From: Lantana camara
Lineage: Eukaryota > Streptophyta > Magnoliopsida > Lamiales > Verbenaceae
Length of the DNA: 64,000 bases
Assembly: GCA_037501455.1 (NCBI GenBank)
Contig: CM074855.1
Span: forward strand, 32,459,001-32,523,000
Direction of reading: 5' to 3'
The notes beneath the pieces are model-generated. The model saw nothing but the letters and a program-made list of their open reading frames with translations, made no database searches and had not been told where the DNA came from. Position numbers and translations under genes: made by a program. This document shows positions 34,720 through 45,965 of this stretch, one piece after another (the first letter of the stretch is position 1; each line of letters opens with the position of its first letter).

Positions 34720-35951
34720 ATGGGTTGCACTAAGCGCTCTAAAGTCCCGGAACCTTTCACAACGTCATCCAGACTAGACCACCAACCTTTTGGTTCGAAC
34801 AACGTAACGGTTAATGTCTTTGGGAATCCTTTCCAAAGGAATCTAACAAAGAATATTGTAGGTACTAGATTCTTCGACCGGATGGATAGATTGGAGGTTT
34901 GGGATGAAGTACGGAGACTTTTTGATAACATAGGTTGGTTGCCTTTCCTTGAAATGAGGGATATGACTTTTGGAGATATGACCGCTGCTTTCTTCCATAC
35001 GATGAATTTTGATCCGGTAGACAACACTTTGACCTTCACTCTTGATGATATGGAAACTCGAACTTGGAGTGTGAGCAAAATTCGAGAAATTCTTCGGTTT
35101 CCGGCTAATGTCACCATTTCTTAACCAGATGGAGCGAGACTCAGCGAGAGGAGGTGTGGAGATCCTTTCCCTTGAGGGAGGGTGTTCTTAGTTATTCCCC
35201 CTGGAGCACACATAACAACTATTTTGACTCGTCGGCATGGATACTAGTTCATAGGGTTTTGGCCCTGGGATTCTGTGCCAGATACGAGAGAGATAGCCAT
35301 ATCACGGAAACTGAGTTGGCCATCATGTACATGATGAAGGAAGGTATTAGGTTCGATGGTACGATTGAGTTTCTTTGGAAGTTGCAGGAGAGTGCGGGAA
35401 GTGTGACGGGTATGATTGCTCATGGAGGCTTTGTGACGATGTTTGCTAGAGAGATGAACTGGATGCCGAGAGGAGCTTTGCCTCTTTGTTTTGGACGTAC
35501 TAGTCCAGAGTACTTAGAGACCGTAGGCTTAGATATACCTTGGGAGAGTGGAGTGCTGAAGCATAGTGTTCTGCCTTGGTGGCCTATTCGGGAGAGAGAT
35601 CGTTTCTGGCAGATGTACAGTTGGGGGATAGCCCGATTCCCTGAGCTTACTGCGAGACAGAGGGAGCTCTTGGCCTGGATTCCTGATCGGCTTGATGATG
35701 AGTTTTCGATTCTTCGCAATGCCGCCCCTGTTATTGCCAAGGCTAGTGACAACACTCCCGTGACTTTGAGAGGAGTACGCACAGAGTTAATAGGATTGAG
35801 GGCTGACTTGACCACCGTTATTGCTAGAATTGAAGATTTGGCACATTATGTAGATGAGCGATTCGACGAGTGGGAGTCCAAGTTGGAGGCCAAGTTTGAC
35901 GGGTTTAGTGCTCGCTTGGATCAGTATTTTGGAGGACCCCCATCGCCCTGA
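34720..35951 (+). pseudogene. Late ORF of the Athila-like element (ATHILA ORF1-like)
   Basis: ATG at 34720 follows a splice-acceptor-like TTGTTTGATTCAG. The first frame (MGCTKRSKVPEP..., RFFDRMDRLEVWDEVRRLF, WSVSKIREILRFP) ends at a TAA (35122-35124). Coding then continues in another frame from about 35160 (FDSSAWILVHRVLALGFCARYERD, ELAIMYMMKEG) to 35951. The last 60 residues are a predicted coiled coil (LRADLTTVIARIEDLAHYVDERFDEWESKLEAKF as separate heptads). No signal peptide or membrane segment is seen, so it is not an obvious envelope protein. It resembles the plant ATHILA ORF1-type family found downstream of pol; its function is unknown. Confidence 0.65.
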
Positions 35952-37504
35952 TTTTGTTATCTTGATATTTTTTCCCCAGAGTTTTAGACATTTGTTTCGT
36001 TTATGCTTTACTATGTTTGAATATTTGTCTACACTTGACTTTTTGCTATGTTTGATTTTCTGACTTGGTTTATGCAATGGTGCTTTTATTTTTATAAATC
36101 TGTGACTAGTATTTTACTTGTTGGATGCATGTTGATCATCAATTGCCTATGCACTTGATCCGTGTTTTAGTCACTTGTTCAGGTTCGGAAGCATAGCTAG
36201 CACATTGCCCGGTTCGTCAGTAATCAGGGAGTTCTCTATTCCTTTAATTCTTTCAATTGCATGAGGACATTGCAAAGTTTAAGTGTGGGGGAAGAATGTG
36301 CACACTTGTGATGACTTTTATTGAATATTTGCATGAGTAGATGTAAGTTCACTTGTAAATTGCTAAAACACGAGTAATTTTGAAAATATTTGGAGATTTT
36401 CCCTCATTTTGAACTTTTTCTTTGAAGTTTGATCGTTGAGCTTTTGCTAGAATAAGTTAGGCTTTTTGAATGATGAAAGTTGCATGATATTTGATGATTT
36501 AGTGTGTTAGTAAACCGTTATACTTTGAGCACTGTTAAACGAAATAATGTACTTAACTTAGAGAGATGAGTTGATAATTTCCGAATGAGTCTAAGATTTG
36601 ATTAGGAGGCACTTTAGTCTTATCGAGGCGAAATTTTGAATTAATGAAAGACTAAGGACGTGAAGTAGGCAATCGTTGTCGGAGGATTTTTAGCTTCTTC
36701 TATTTAGCCGTTTTTCACTAAATAACACAAACTTATTGACCCCGCTGAGCCTAAATGTTGTGTAAAGATTTTTGTAGCCACATTATAAGCCAAGGCACAA
36801 CATAGAATTACCTACCTTGATAGTTTAGTTCACCAAGGCTTGCTCATTTGATTTGGTATGACAAGTATCTATTCTTAGATCCCTTTTTAATTGTTCTTAG
36901 GATTGATTGAGAATGATGAGTTATTGTGCGATAAGAAAAAGGAAAAAAAAAAAAGGGTAAAAAGAAAAGATATGAAAAGAGAAAGAGCAAAAGAAGAAAA
37001 CAAAATAAGATTGTGCAAAGGGTGAATTTGAAAGTGTGGGATTCAATTGAAGTTTGGGGCAAAAATTCTTAGTGTTAATGGTGAATAGAAGTGCTCATGT
37101 GTTGATTAGACTAAATGATGTAAGCTTGGTGAGTAGTCACTTGATCCAAATTTCCATAACCTTACCCTAAGCCTACATTACAAGCCCGAAAGACCTACCG
37201 ATCCAAAGTTTGATTTAATTCCATTAGTGGAGATAGGTGCGAAAAGTGTGTTCCAAAGTTGATGATTAGAGCTTAGGAGGAAATTGTGAAGTTGTCATTT
37301 TAATTTTTGTACATCGTATCGTTTGATTCACACATTACACGAGGGTTTACTTATCATACTAAATGTTGAAGATTTTCTATTCACAAGTATTTGATTTGAT
37401 TGGCTAGACTTGTTTAGGCGAAGGTTTGATGATTGCTTAGAGAAGAAGGTTTGATGAGGATGTGTTTACCAAATTCTTGTATTACTTAGGGACGAGCAAT
37501 GTTC
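35952..37504 (+). other. 3' non-coding region of the Athila-like element
   Basis: No coding signal. A second polypurine-like tract, AAGTGTGGGGGAAG, lies at about 36279-36292, and a purine-only low-complexity run at about 36934-36990. Confidence 0.7.
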
Positions 37505-37519
37505 AAGTGTGGGAGATTT
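37505..37519 (+). other. Athila-like polypurine tract
   Basis: AAGTGTGGGAGATTT directly before the 3' LTR. Confidence 0.9.
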
Positions 37520-39018
37520 TGTTGTGTGTAGAAATTGCAAGAATTTAAGAGTTAAATAGATGATATTCTGGTACCGTTTGATGCGTTTATGTGTTTATTT
37601 GACCCTTTTCGGGTGTCATTAGAGTTGGAATTACGAAACGGCGAAGCAGAGCGATTTCATGCGTTTTTTGGAGAAAAAGGGGTAACAACCGTTACCATTT
37701 AGCAGTACAAACGGAGTAACCCCCGTTAACAGCCACAGCAGGATAGTTTTGGCGAGAACAAAGGGGTACCGCCCGTTACCCATTCACTGAAGAAATCCAG
37801 TAACGCCCATTATATACGCGCCGACACGACTTATCCGATTAATGGGCATTAATGATATTTGCATAGAGGCAGGTAATGCCCGTTACCCTTGTCGGCAAGG
37901 ATTTTTAGGTTTAGTATTTATGTGCGGTTTTGGAGGAATTTAGAGGAGAGACAGAAAGGTGAGGTGGGAAGAAGAAAATAGAGAGAGAGTTAGACAGAGG
38001 AAAAGACTTCCCTTCCAAGTCAAGACCTAGGGTTTGGAAGAAGATTCAGAAGTTCAGAAGATTTTCAGAGAATTCGAGAAGACGACAGGATTGAATTCCG
38101 AGAACAATCTTTGGTTTTATTGTTGCTTAATTTTCCAAACTAATTCCTTTGATTGTTAGCTTTAGTTTTATGCTAGTTTTGTTCTTGAGTTTTACTGAAT
38201 GTTTATGAGTTTAATTGTTAGACGCTGTTTAGATTCATTGATTATGATTTATATTAATTCAAATTCCTTTAGTTTGATGATTGTTTCTTTAATTATGAGT
38301 AGCTAATTATCTAGGGCTAGGGGGAAGTGATGATGATTACATGAAGGATGTTTGATGAGATACTTGAATGGCTTGTGTTAATTCTTAGTTTGAAAACTAG
38401 ATTGAATTGACTTGTGATGACCTGATCTCCCGTAGCATTTGTCACAATTACCTATAGATCGAGAGAGTGATGGTAGTTTAGAGGGTTTTCCATACTTGTG
38501 AGTTGTAGGATTCAAAGAGATTTGGTCCTAGCTTATACAACAGTAATCTTATTCCATGCCGAACCGCTAGAATACTGAATTAAACTAGTCTTGTCCCTAT
38601 GGTTTAATTAACTATTGGTGATTGCGAGAGCAACATTGAACACTAATTAAGCACTTGGTTACACCTTGAGAGTGGGTAATTCAAATATAAGTGACTAGGT
38701 TGTAGAATTACACTCGTCAAACGAGTATCCCATTGGCTCTTAATTGTATGATTCAAAGCTTTTTCCCCTGCCTGCTTAGTTTACTGAAGTTAATTCGCAT
38801 ATTTAAGTTATTAATTGCAATTTTAGTTAGTTACTAGTTAATTTCTGCATCAGTAGATTAATAGAAATACCCCTTGATTTCGGTAGGTCTTTAGATTAGA
38901 GAGAAATAGAGAGTAGTGATTGATTTCCCTTTCCTGTGGGGTCGATCCTATTGTGCTACGCGTATGTTAGTGTACACTTGCACGATTGGTTTAACTTGAG
39001 TAAAATCTTACACCAACA
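37520..39018 (+). repeat. Athila-like 3' LTR
   Basis: Starts TGTTGTGTGTAG and ends CACCAACA; followed by the TSD CATGT. It has the palindrome cluster at about 37680-37897. A spurious open frame runs from its last bases into the Tat-1 RT. Confidence 0.94.
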
Positions 39019-40093
39019 CATGTTCAATGATTTCACAGACCTCAACAAAGCCTGTCCTATAGACCCCTACCCTTTGCCACGAATTGATCAGTTGGTAGAT
39101 TCGACCGCTGGGTGTGAACTTATGAGCACGATGGATGCCTTCCAGGGGTATTACCAAACCTTTATAGCGCCAGAAGACCGCCCGAAAACTTCGTTCGTTG
39201 TGCATATGGGGGTTTATTGCTTCAACGTTATACCATTTGGACTCAAAAATGCGGGTGTCACATACCAGCGCCTTGTAAACTGTATGTTTGAAGAAGAGAT
39301 TGGGGGCTCGATGGAGGTCTATGTAGATGATATGATATTCAAGAACGAGCGTCAAGACTTGCACCTGGAGGATTTAAAGCGCACCTTCAATGTCCTGCGC
39401 CAGTACGATATGAAGTTGAATCCTTCCAAGTGTACGTTCGGGGTGAGAGGAGGAAAATTTCTGGGTTACATGGTTAGTCAGAGAGGGATCGAAACCAATC
39501 CTGAGAAAATCAAGGAAATTCTAGACATCCCTTCCCCTCGCAATATTAGGGAGGTGCAAGTACTGGTGGGGAAGATCATCTCTCTAAACAGATTCATATC
39601 ACGCTCGGCGGATAGGAACTTGTCGTTTTTCAAAATCTTGCGTAATGCCAGAAACTTTGCGTGGACCGAAGAGTGTGAGAAGCCGCTGCAAGACATGAAG
39701 GTGTATCTATCGAGCGCTCCGCTACTCACCAAACCGATAGAGGGAGCGAAGCTGTGTATTTACCTCTCTGTCTCCACAGAAGCAACGAGTGTTGTATTGG
39801 TCGCTTTGCGCGACCGCAAGCACCTACCCGTCTATTATCTGAGCAAGACATTGCAAGGGGCAGAGAAGAAATACTTAGAAATTGAGAAATTTGCTTTTAC
39901 TCTCATCAATGCATCAAGGAGGCTGAGACCTTACTTTCAAGCGCACTTCATTACAGTGCTCACGGATCAACCGCTAAAGCAGGTCCTTTCTAAGCCCGAT
40001 GTCTCGGGGAGATTAATCAAATGGGCCATTGAGCTAAGTCAGTTTGACTTAAGCTTCGAGCCCAGAACTGCTATACAAGCGCAGGTGGTAGCT
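39019..40093 (+). pseudogene. Tat-1 reverse transcriptase 3' part and Ty3-type RNase H (cut by Tekay-B)
   Basis: The frame is open throughout. RT motifs: FTDLNKACP, MDAFQGYYQ (first catalytic Asp), FGLKNAGVTYQRLVN, VYVDDMI (catalytic DD pair, about 39318-39338), NPSKCTFGV, FLGYMVS. The connection (NPEKIKEIL, LVGKIISLNRFISRSADRN) and the degenerate Ty3-type RNase H (YLSVSTEATSVVLVAL, VYYLSKTLQGAEKKYLEIEK, RRLRPYFQAH) follow. The RNase H has no first catalytic Asp, as is usual in Tat elements, which use a second RNase H. The gene is cut at 40093 by Tekay-B. The second RNase H and integrase of Tat-1 are not in the window. Confidence 0.92.
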
Positions 40094-43000
40094 TGTAGCG
40101 CCCCAAGCGGTGGGCACCACATCCCCGCACTATGACCCAATACGTGTAATGAAACAAAGACTCCGAACACGTGCCAAGTCATAGCAAACGGGAGACAAAG
40201 CAAAAGACCAGACTAAGCTAGGCGGTACCTAACCCTGTACAAAAGAAAATGATGCAAAACATAATAGCGGAAGCAATGCAAAAAAACCAACATTCAAAAA
40301 CTTTTACACACCAAGCATACAACACAGGAAATACATCAGAATCAAATATACGGGTTCATCTAGTCCAAGTACTTGTCCTAACCTGTCCCGAATAACATAC
40401 AACAATAACGAGTTCAACTAGTTCCACGAACCTGTCCTAACCTGTCCCGAATAACATACAACAATAATGGGTTCAACTAGTTCCACGAACCTGTCCTAAC
40501 CTATCCCGAAAATTCATATATTCAAAACATAAACATAAATCTGCTCAGAGTGAAGTAATAAAGCGAATAAATTAAACTTATACATTAAACAATTTAATCA
40601 AATTCAAACGAATGCAAACCTATACAAATACAAAGACCGACTCAGCCCGGACAAAAACGAAAGGCTCAACCCAACCCCCTAGCTCGAACAAACTCCAAAG
40701 CAAACCTGCAATTCATACAAAAGAAGGGGGAAAAAGAAACAACGAAGAGGGGTCAGTCCTAACGACTGGTGAGGGGGCTAACACACACACCCATACATAT
40801 ACATAGGAGCAAAGCATATATCAAATTTTAAAATCTCATGAATCGGGGCGTGGTTTTTGCAATCTAAAACATTTTTCCCGTGATAATAGATATATATATA
40901 AAAGAGTTTAAGGCTCAAATGCCAAAATCAACCAAGTTTCACAATTAGAAAGCCACTCCCGTTTCATGACCATAAACTAAAGCATAAACTTACCAACTCG
41001 GAGAGTTCAAGCTTAACACACTTACCCGGAACATAAACAAAAGCAAAACTCAAAAACAATCCCACCTTCACACCATTGGGGAAGAGAGGTGCCCCTCTCA
41101 ACCCCCACGTAAAGAAACATGTGAACCGGAGGATCCCGCCCGGCTCCTTCGACGGCCAACCTAAAAGCGCTCCATCGGCATAAGAGAACTAAGTCTCCCG
41201 TTTGTGGAGAACTGCACAGGGCTTGCAACCGGTGACCCCATGGCCATACCGGGTCTCCCTTACCCACAACTCCAGGGCCCAAACACACATATACACGCAC
41301 TTACACAAAACACACTTACCATATGAAGCTTATACGCAAATCGTATCCTGCTTATACTCACACACACTCACACTTGTCGAAGCTTTTCCAAATAAACGTA
41401 AAATAGCTTATATACGTATACAAAACATTTTCCAAGATCTTATAGCGAACGGGACAAATCCCACAAAATACGTATCAAGCATAAATTTAAATACATATAT
41501 ATTGATAATCGCATGCAGGGCTCAAAACACAGATAGGGTTGTAGGTCGATATAACTAAAACAAAGAAAACCTCACCTGGCACCAAACGAAGCCAAAGACA
41601 AAGCAAACAGTTCACCCCGGAACCTACAAAACTCACTTGTCACCACCTCGGGTGCACCTGTATCAAACTGAATACAAAACAAATACTTAGACTCAAGAAT
41701 GAACCACAATGACACACGGCAAATGCTCATGAATGTACAGAATGAAATACATAAGATACATATTCGCAAACCAAACAATTTACGTTCATATATCACATTT
41801 CATATGACATTCACACATTGGAGGGCTAAATAGGTCATACAAATCCATATCCAAAGATACAAGATCACTTTAGGAAATTAGAGCATCTATTAAAATGCAT
41901 AAATAAAGAATACTTGATCAATTATATCATACTTTATGAATTCATAACATACTTTGGAATATAATCTAAAAGATGTCACTCATTTAAGGTTTCAAGAATA
42001 TTACATATACCTCCCCTAAGCATTTTACAAGGTTTAGGAAAATTACACAAACATCCCTTAGGAAATTCTTTAAGTTTTGAAAGTATTACACAAACATCCC
42101 CTAATGAAATTAAACTCAAATTAATAAACCTATCGTTATTTAGGCTAGGCATAATTAACATTAAAGATGCATAAATACACAAGAGGCACATAATCAATAT
42201 GCATAACCGAATTCAATACGAGAATAATACGATTATCTATTTATGCAATTCAATAAATTACTAAATATCCTAACTTATTTCTTACACCCAACTTCTCAAG
42301 TATATGTGAATGTTCGGCTTATTAATTTATACAAAGACTGCAAAGTAAACAACAATAACTTTTAGGCATATTTGTGATTCATAATAACCGAAACTTTACA
42401 TGCTGATCAATCACAAATTAATTCATACTTATTTAAACACATAAAAATTCTAGTTTCTAAATATTACGCTAACACCCCCTTCAATTAGACAATTTGCTCA
42501 CTTAGACAAAACGGGATTCAAATTGCAAATTAAAGCATCAACATATTTCATAATTCATTTCTTATGTTTCATAAAATTTCATAATCAATTAGTTTCTAAA
42601 ATTACACTAACACACCTTAAACAAGAATTATTCTCAAGTAAGTAGGCATATAACGAGGCAACTAAATTCAATAAATCACGAATCAAGCTTATCATATATC
42701 ATAGCATATTTTCATACATCACACAACTCGTAATTTCATTTCATAGTTCATACAAGGTCAAGATTACAATTAAAACAATTAACGAAAATAAATATAACAA
42801 CTTCAAAAATTCATATAAAATCAACCGGACATCCGATTGACGAACGGAAAGTGGCGTTGGACTCACCACGACGAAAGGAACCCGCTAACCAAAAGTCACC
42901 GGAATGCCGCCACCGTAGCCGGCTGAATCGCCACGTGAAGCGGCCGGACCACCACCTCCGGTGGTCGGGAAATTCCTAGGAAGGATAGAAACGTACGCCT

Positions 43001-44254
43001 CGGCCTACTCAACAAAAGCCCTCAACCAATTTCAGAAAATACCAAACACAACGAATTTCATTGACGAAAAATCGAACTAAAAACTTAGAATGAAAACTGA
43101 AATTAAATGCAAACCGTAAAACGAAAACGAAATCCGAACATACCGTTGGAAAGCCCGTAACAAGTCCTTCGAAAGCCCCATAGCCAAACCCTGGAAAAAT
43201 CATCGAAAAATCGGACCACCGGTCCAGCACCGGTCCGCCGTCACCGGCCGGTTCATAGGCCGCCACCACCACGAATAGCTCGGACTTGACGTGAGGAACA
43301 ACTTCTCAGAAGGAACCGTTGCCAAAAGATCGTTGGAAAAGCTCTAAACCGCCGTCGAAAGTCGCACGCCACCGCTGCCACTCCGGAACCACCACTTTCG
43401 CCACGATTCGCCCCAATCTGTGGCCGGTAATGAACTCGGAAAGGTCGAAAACCTTGGAAACCATCAAGCCCCGTCCGAAAACGCCGCAGGAAGACGGCGA
43501 AACTCGCCGCTACAGTAACCACCGCCGGCCGCCGCGAGCTTCAGGCGGCGCGTGCGGCGCTGTCGCGGCCTAGATGGCCGTGCCGCCAACGTGCAGGGCT
43601 GCACTAGGAGGTCCTCGTTATGGGTCAGGGGCGCATGTCGCCTGAAGTCCGCCAGAGACCGCCTCGAATGGGCGGTGAAGCCGCGGTCCGCCACCACCCT
43701 CCGCGCGCGACTGAAAATCGGCGATATCTTCACCGTCGCTCGTCGGTTGGTCAAGATCTTGGTACGGTTGTGACCGCATCGTCGAGCTCGTCAAAAACCA
43801 CTATTAGTTCGTCAAAATCCATCGAGAAAAGAGCAAGTTTGGGTTGTGTGTGAAATTACACCTTGGGTGTGTGTGAGGGACGTGAATCACGGGAGAGGGA
43901 GGAGAGAGAAAGCTGCTGATGTTATGTCACGTTTAACGAGGATTCGAGTGTTTTATCTCGGGTCCTTGCACGTAAAACGAACGGGAAGAAAGACTAACGG
44001 CGTCTGAATTGGGCAAACTCGGAGTCTACGGACTCGTTTCGATGCCCCGAACGCGTTGAAGGGGTCAAAGAGGTCAAAATCTCGATCGAACGAGCAGTGA
44101 CCGAAAAACCCCTAAAAAGAGAAAATTACAAACAAGCCCCTAAACTCTTAAAGAGTTCCAAATAGGGCCACGCAAAACACAAAATCACATAATTATACAA
44201 ATAAAAGGGTTGAAATGTGGCGTACCTTATAAGTCGGATGAGCGGGATGTTACA
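40094..44254 (-). repeat. Tekay-B 3' LTR (4161 bp)
   Basis: On the plus strand it starts TGTAGCGCCCC and ends GGGATGTTACA. It matches 45966-49135 over the first 3.17 kb with few changes. A GC-rich, CpG-rich block at 43280-43770 is open in many frames on both strands; I do not take it as coding. Confidence 0.92.
40352..40510. repeat. 59-bp tandem repeat, three units
   Basis: Units containing 'cctgtcctaacctgtcccga' recur with a period of 58-59 bp. The same array occurs in the other LTR at about 46222-46385. Confidence 0.9.
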
Positions 44255-44268
44255 ATCTCCCCTCCTTC
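44255..44268 (-). other. Tekay-B polypurine tract
   Basis: The minus strand reads GAAGGAGGGGAGAT right before TGTAACATCCC, nearly the same as in Tekay-A. Confidence 0.9.
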
Positions 44269-44576
44269 AAAAGGACCTATCCTCAGGTCCGGAAGCAAGA
44301 TCTTGAATGACTCTGAAATGAATTCCACTCCAAGCTTCCGCTGCGCAACTCTGATCTAGGTGAACTGCAAACTCCTCAGGATACTTCTCCCTTAGTTGGC
44401 ATCAATTCCCTTCATAGCGTCTCGTTGTCACTGAAATCCCACTGAGCACTTGACCGTTGGTCACTTCAAACTCATTTGATCACCACTGGACCACTGCAGC
44501 CAAAGCTCAATACTGCCTCATCCTCGTTGCTTGCAGACTGACGTCAGGCCACGCGTAACTCAACTATGATAAACAA

Positions 44577-44975
44577 TAGAGAATCCCATCTCTCAACACA
44601 TAAGTGAGAGAACCCCGTCCCTCAGTACACACAAGAGAGAGAAACCCCGTTTCTCAGCACACAAGGGAAAGAACCCCGTCTCTCCGGCACAGAATTGAGG
44701 GAACCACGTCTCTCCGGCACAGAATTGAGAGAACCCCGTCTCTCAACCTAAGTCTGGTAGATTCCACACCTCCCAGACATCCTAGTTTGAGAAATTCCAG
44801 CATCTCTCAAACCTCTAAATTCAAGGGAATCCAGCATCCGTCGAATACCTAAGTACAAAAGAATCCAGCATCTCTCGTGCACAGAACTCAGAAGGACTCC
44901 AGCATCTTTTTGTCACACAAACAGGGAGAATCCACATCTCCCTGGCACGTAAACAGAGAGAATCAAATCTCCTTT
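44577..44975. repeat. Array of about 13 short hairpin units in the Tekay-B interior
   Basis: Units of about 28-36 bp each contain an inverted repeat with a 5-9-nt loop rich in C (ACCCCG or ATCCAGCA). Clear examples (arms/arms): GAGAAA/TTTCTC (44640-44655), TGAGAGA/TCTCTCA (44726-44745), TTTGAGA/TCTCAAA (44787-44811), CAGGGAGA/TCTCCCTG (44922-44944). Others have one or two mismatches. Arms differ between units but mostly still pair within a unit. Confidence 0.85.
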
Positions 44976-45946
44976 TCACTCAAGCACATAAGCAGAGTAG
45001 AAGTCACAACAATTAACACGTAGCACACTTGATAAATATATCACATAATAACAGAAAATAATCAAACTAAGGATGCATGTACAGTGCACCTTTACACGAC
45101 TGATATCGGTGTCCCTAGAGTATAGATTCATCATCCATGCTCAACTCAAGGGGGATATCGCGATGGAATCACTGTAAGACAGAATTACAATATGTATGTA
45201 TGTGCAAGAGGGGTTAGTGAGCAATTAGAAAATTTAAACACTTAGGCACGACTAATTCACACAAGCAGGTTATTCATTCAATTTTAGTAGAAATTCACAA
45301 ATAACAACAAATTTCAAGTTATGCAAATTAAATCACTTAATCACACTGTAAAAAAAAAATTAATACAACATTCATCGAGCAAGATAAAATGTAATTAGTG
45401 ATGCGATGCATGTGTGCAAATGCTATGAATGCTCAGTGTACCGTTCACCAGGGTAAGAGAGTCAATGTTGCCAAATTTCCCTAACTGGAAGGATACTCAA
45501 ATCCTTGATCAGCTGTGGTTACAATTTCTAGTTCAAATTCGCATCCTTGAAATCTCCTTGTAATCCTCGGTCATCCTTTGGTAGAAAGGGAGAAGTCCCA
45601 TAATGGTCAACTACGATTTTTGTATATTGTCAACATCCTACAACTCACAAATGAAATAGATATCTATGCATGTAGGTTAGTGCGTGAATATGTCAAATAA
45701 TGAAAACAAATAAGAGCACCTAGTTAAAAATAGATGCAATACAAAATTTATAAGATTGATAGCACATAAATAAATATATTGCAAAGAATCATAGTCATAG
45801 TATACACATACTCACATAAGCTCAAACAAATTCATTCACGGAAGTCAAAATTTCACGTCTAACAAATGCAATGCACACATATTCCTATGCCGTACGATCT
45901 AGACTGACACGACACGACTCCAGAGCACCGGTTTTTAAACCTGGTA
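44976..45946 (-). other. Rest of the Tekay-B interior
   Basis: AT-rich, no open frame of note and no pol motif. Together with 44269-44576 it makes the element fully non-coding. Confidence 0.75.
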
Positions 45947-45958
45947 GCTCTGATACCA
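45947..45958 (-). other. Tekay-B primer-binding site
   Basis: The minus strand reads TGGTATCAGAGC, a perfect initiator-Met tRNA site, 7 bases from the LTR. Confidence 0.95.
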
Positions 45959-45965
45959 CTTAAGA

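Larger units (their letters stand above)
29483..39018 (+). mobile_element. Athila-like Ty3/gypsy element without RT and integrase
   Basis: LTRs at 29483-30986 (1504 bp) and 37520-39018 (1499 bp) start TGTTGTGTGTAG and end CCAATA/CCAACA. A perfect duplication CATGT flanks the element (29478-29482, 39019-39023). The interior holds a TGGCGCCGTTGCC primer-binding site, gag, protease and a late ORF. Between protease (ends 33298) and the late ORF (34720) there is no RT, RNase H or integrase, so the element is non-autonomous. Gag similarity and primer type point to the Athila group. Confidence 0.93.

Noticed and set aside
34720..35951. Calling the late ORF an envelope gene
   Set aside because: No signal peptide, membrane segment or processing site is visible; it looks more like the ATHILA ORF1-type family.
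36844..37062. Phe/Leu-rich minus-strand open frame, membrane-like
   Set aside because: Caused by a purine-rich low-complexity run on the plus strand in the 3' non-coding part of the Athila-like element.
38936..39018. Start of the 399-codon frame inside the Athila-like LTR
   Set aside because: The RT frame is merely open back into the LTR; the true upstream RT part is at 29040-29482.
43253..43853. Arg/Pro/Ser-rich open frames on both strands
   Set aside because: GC-rich block inside the Tekay-B LTR; composition explains the openness.
44577..44975. CRISPR-like array
   Set aside because: Repeats are degenerate, there are no unique spacers, and this is plant nuclear DNA.
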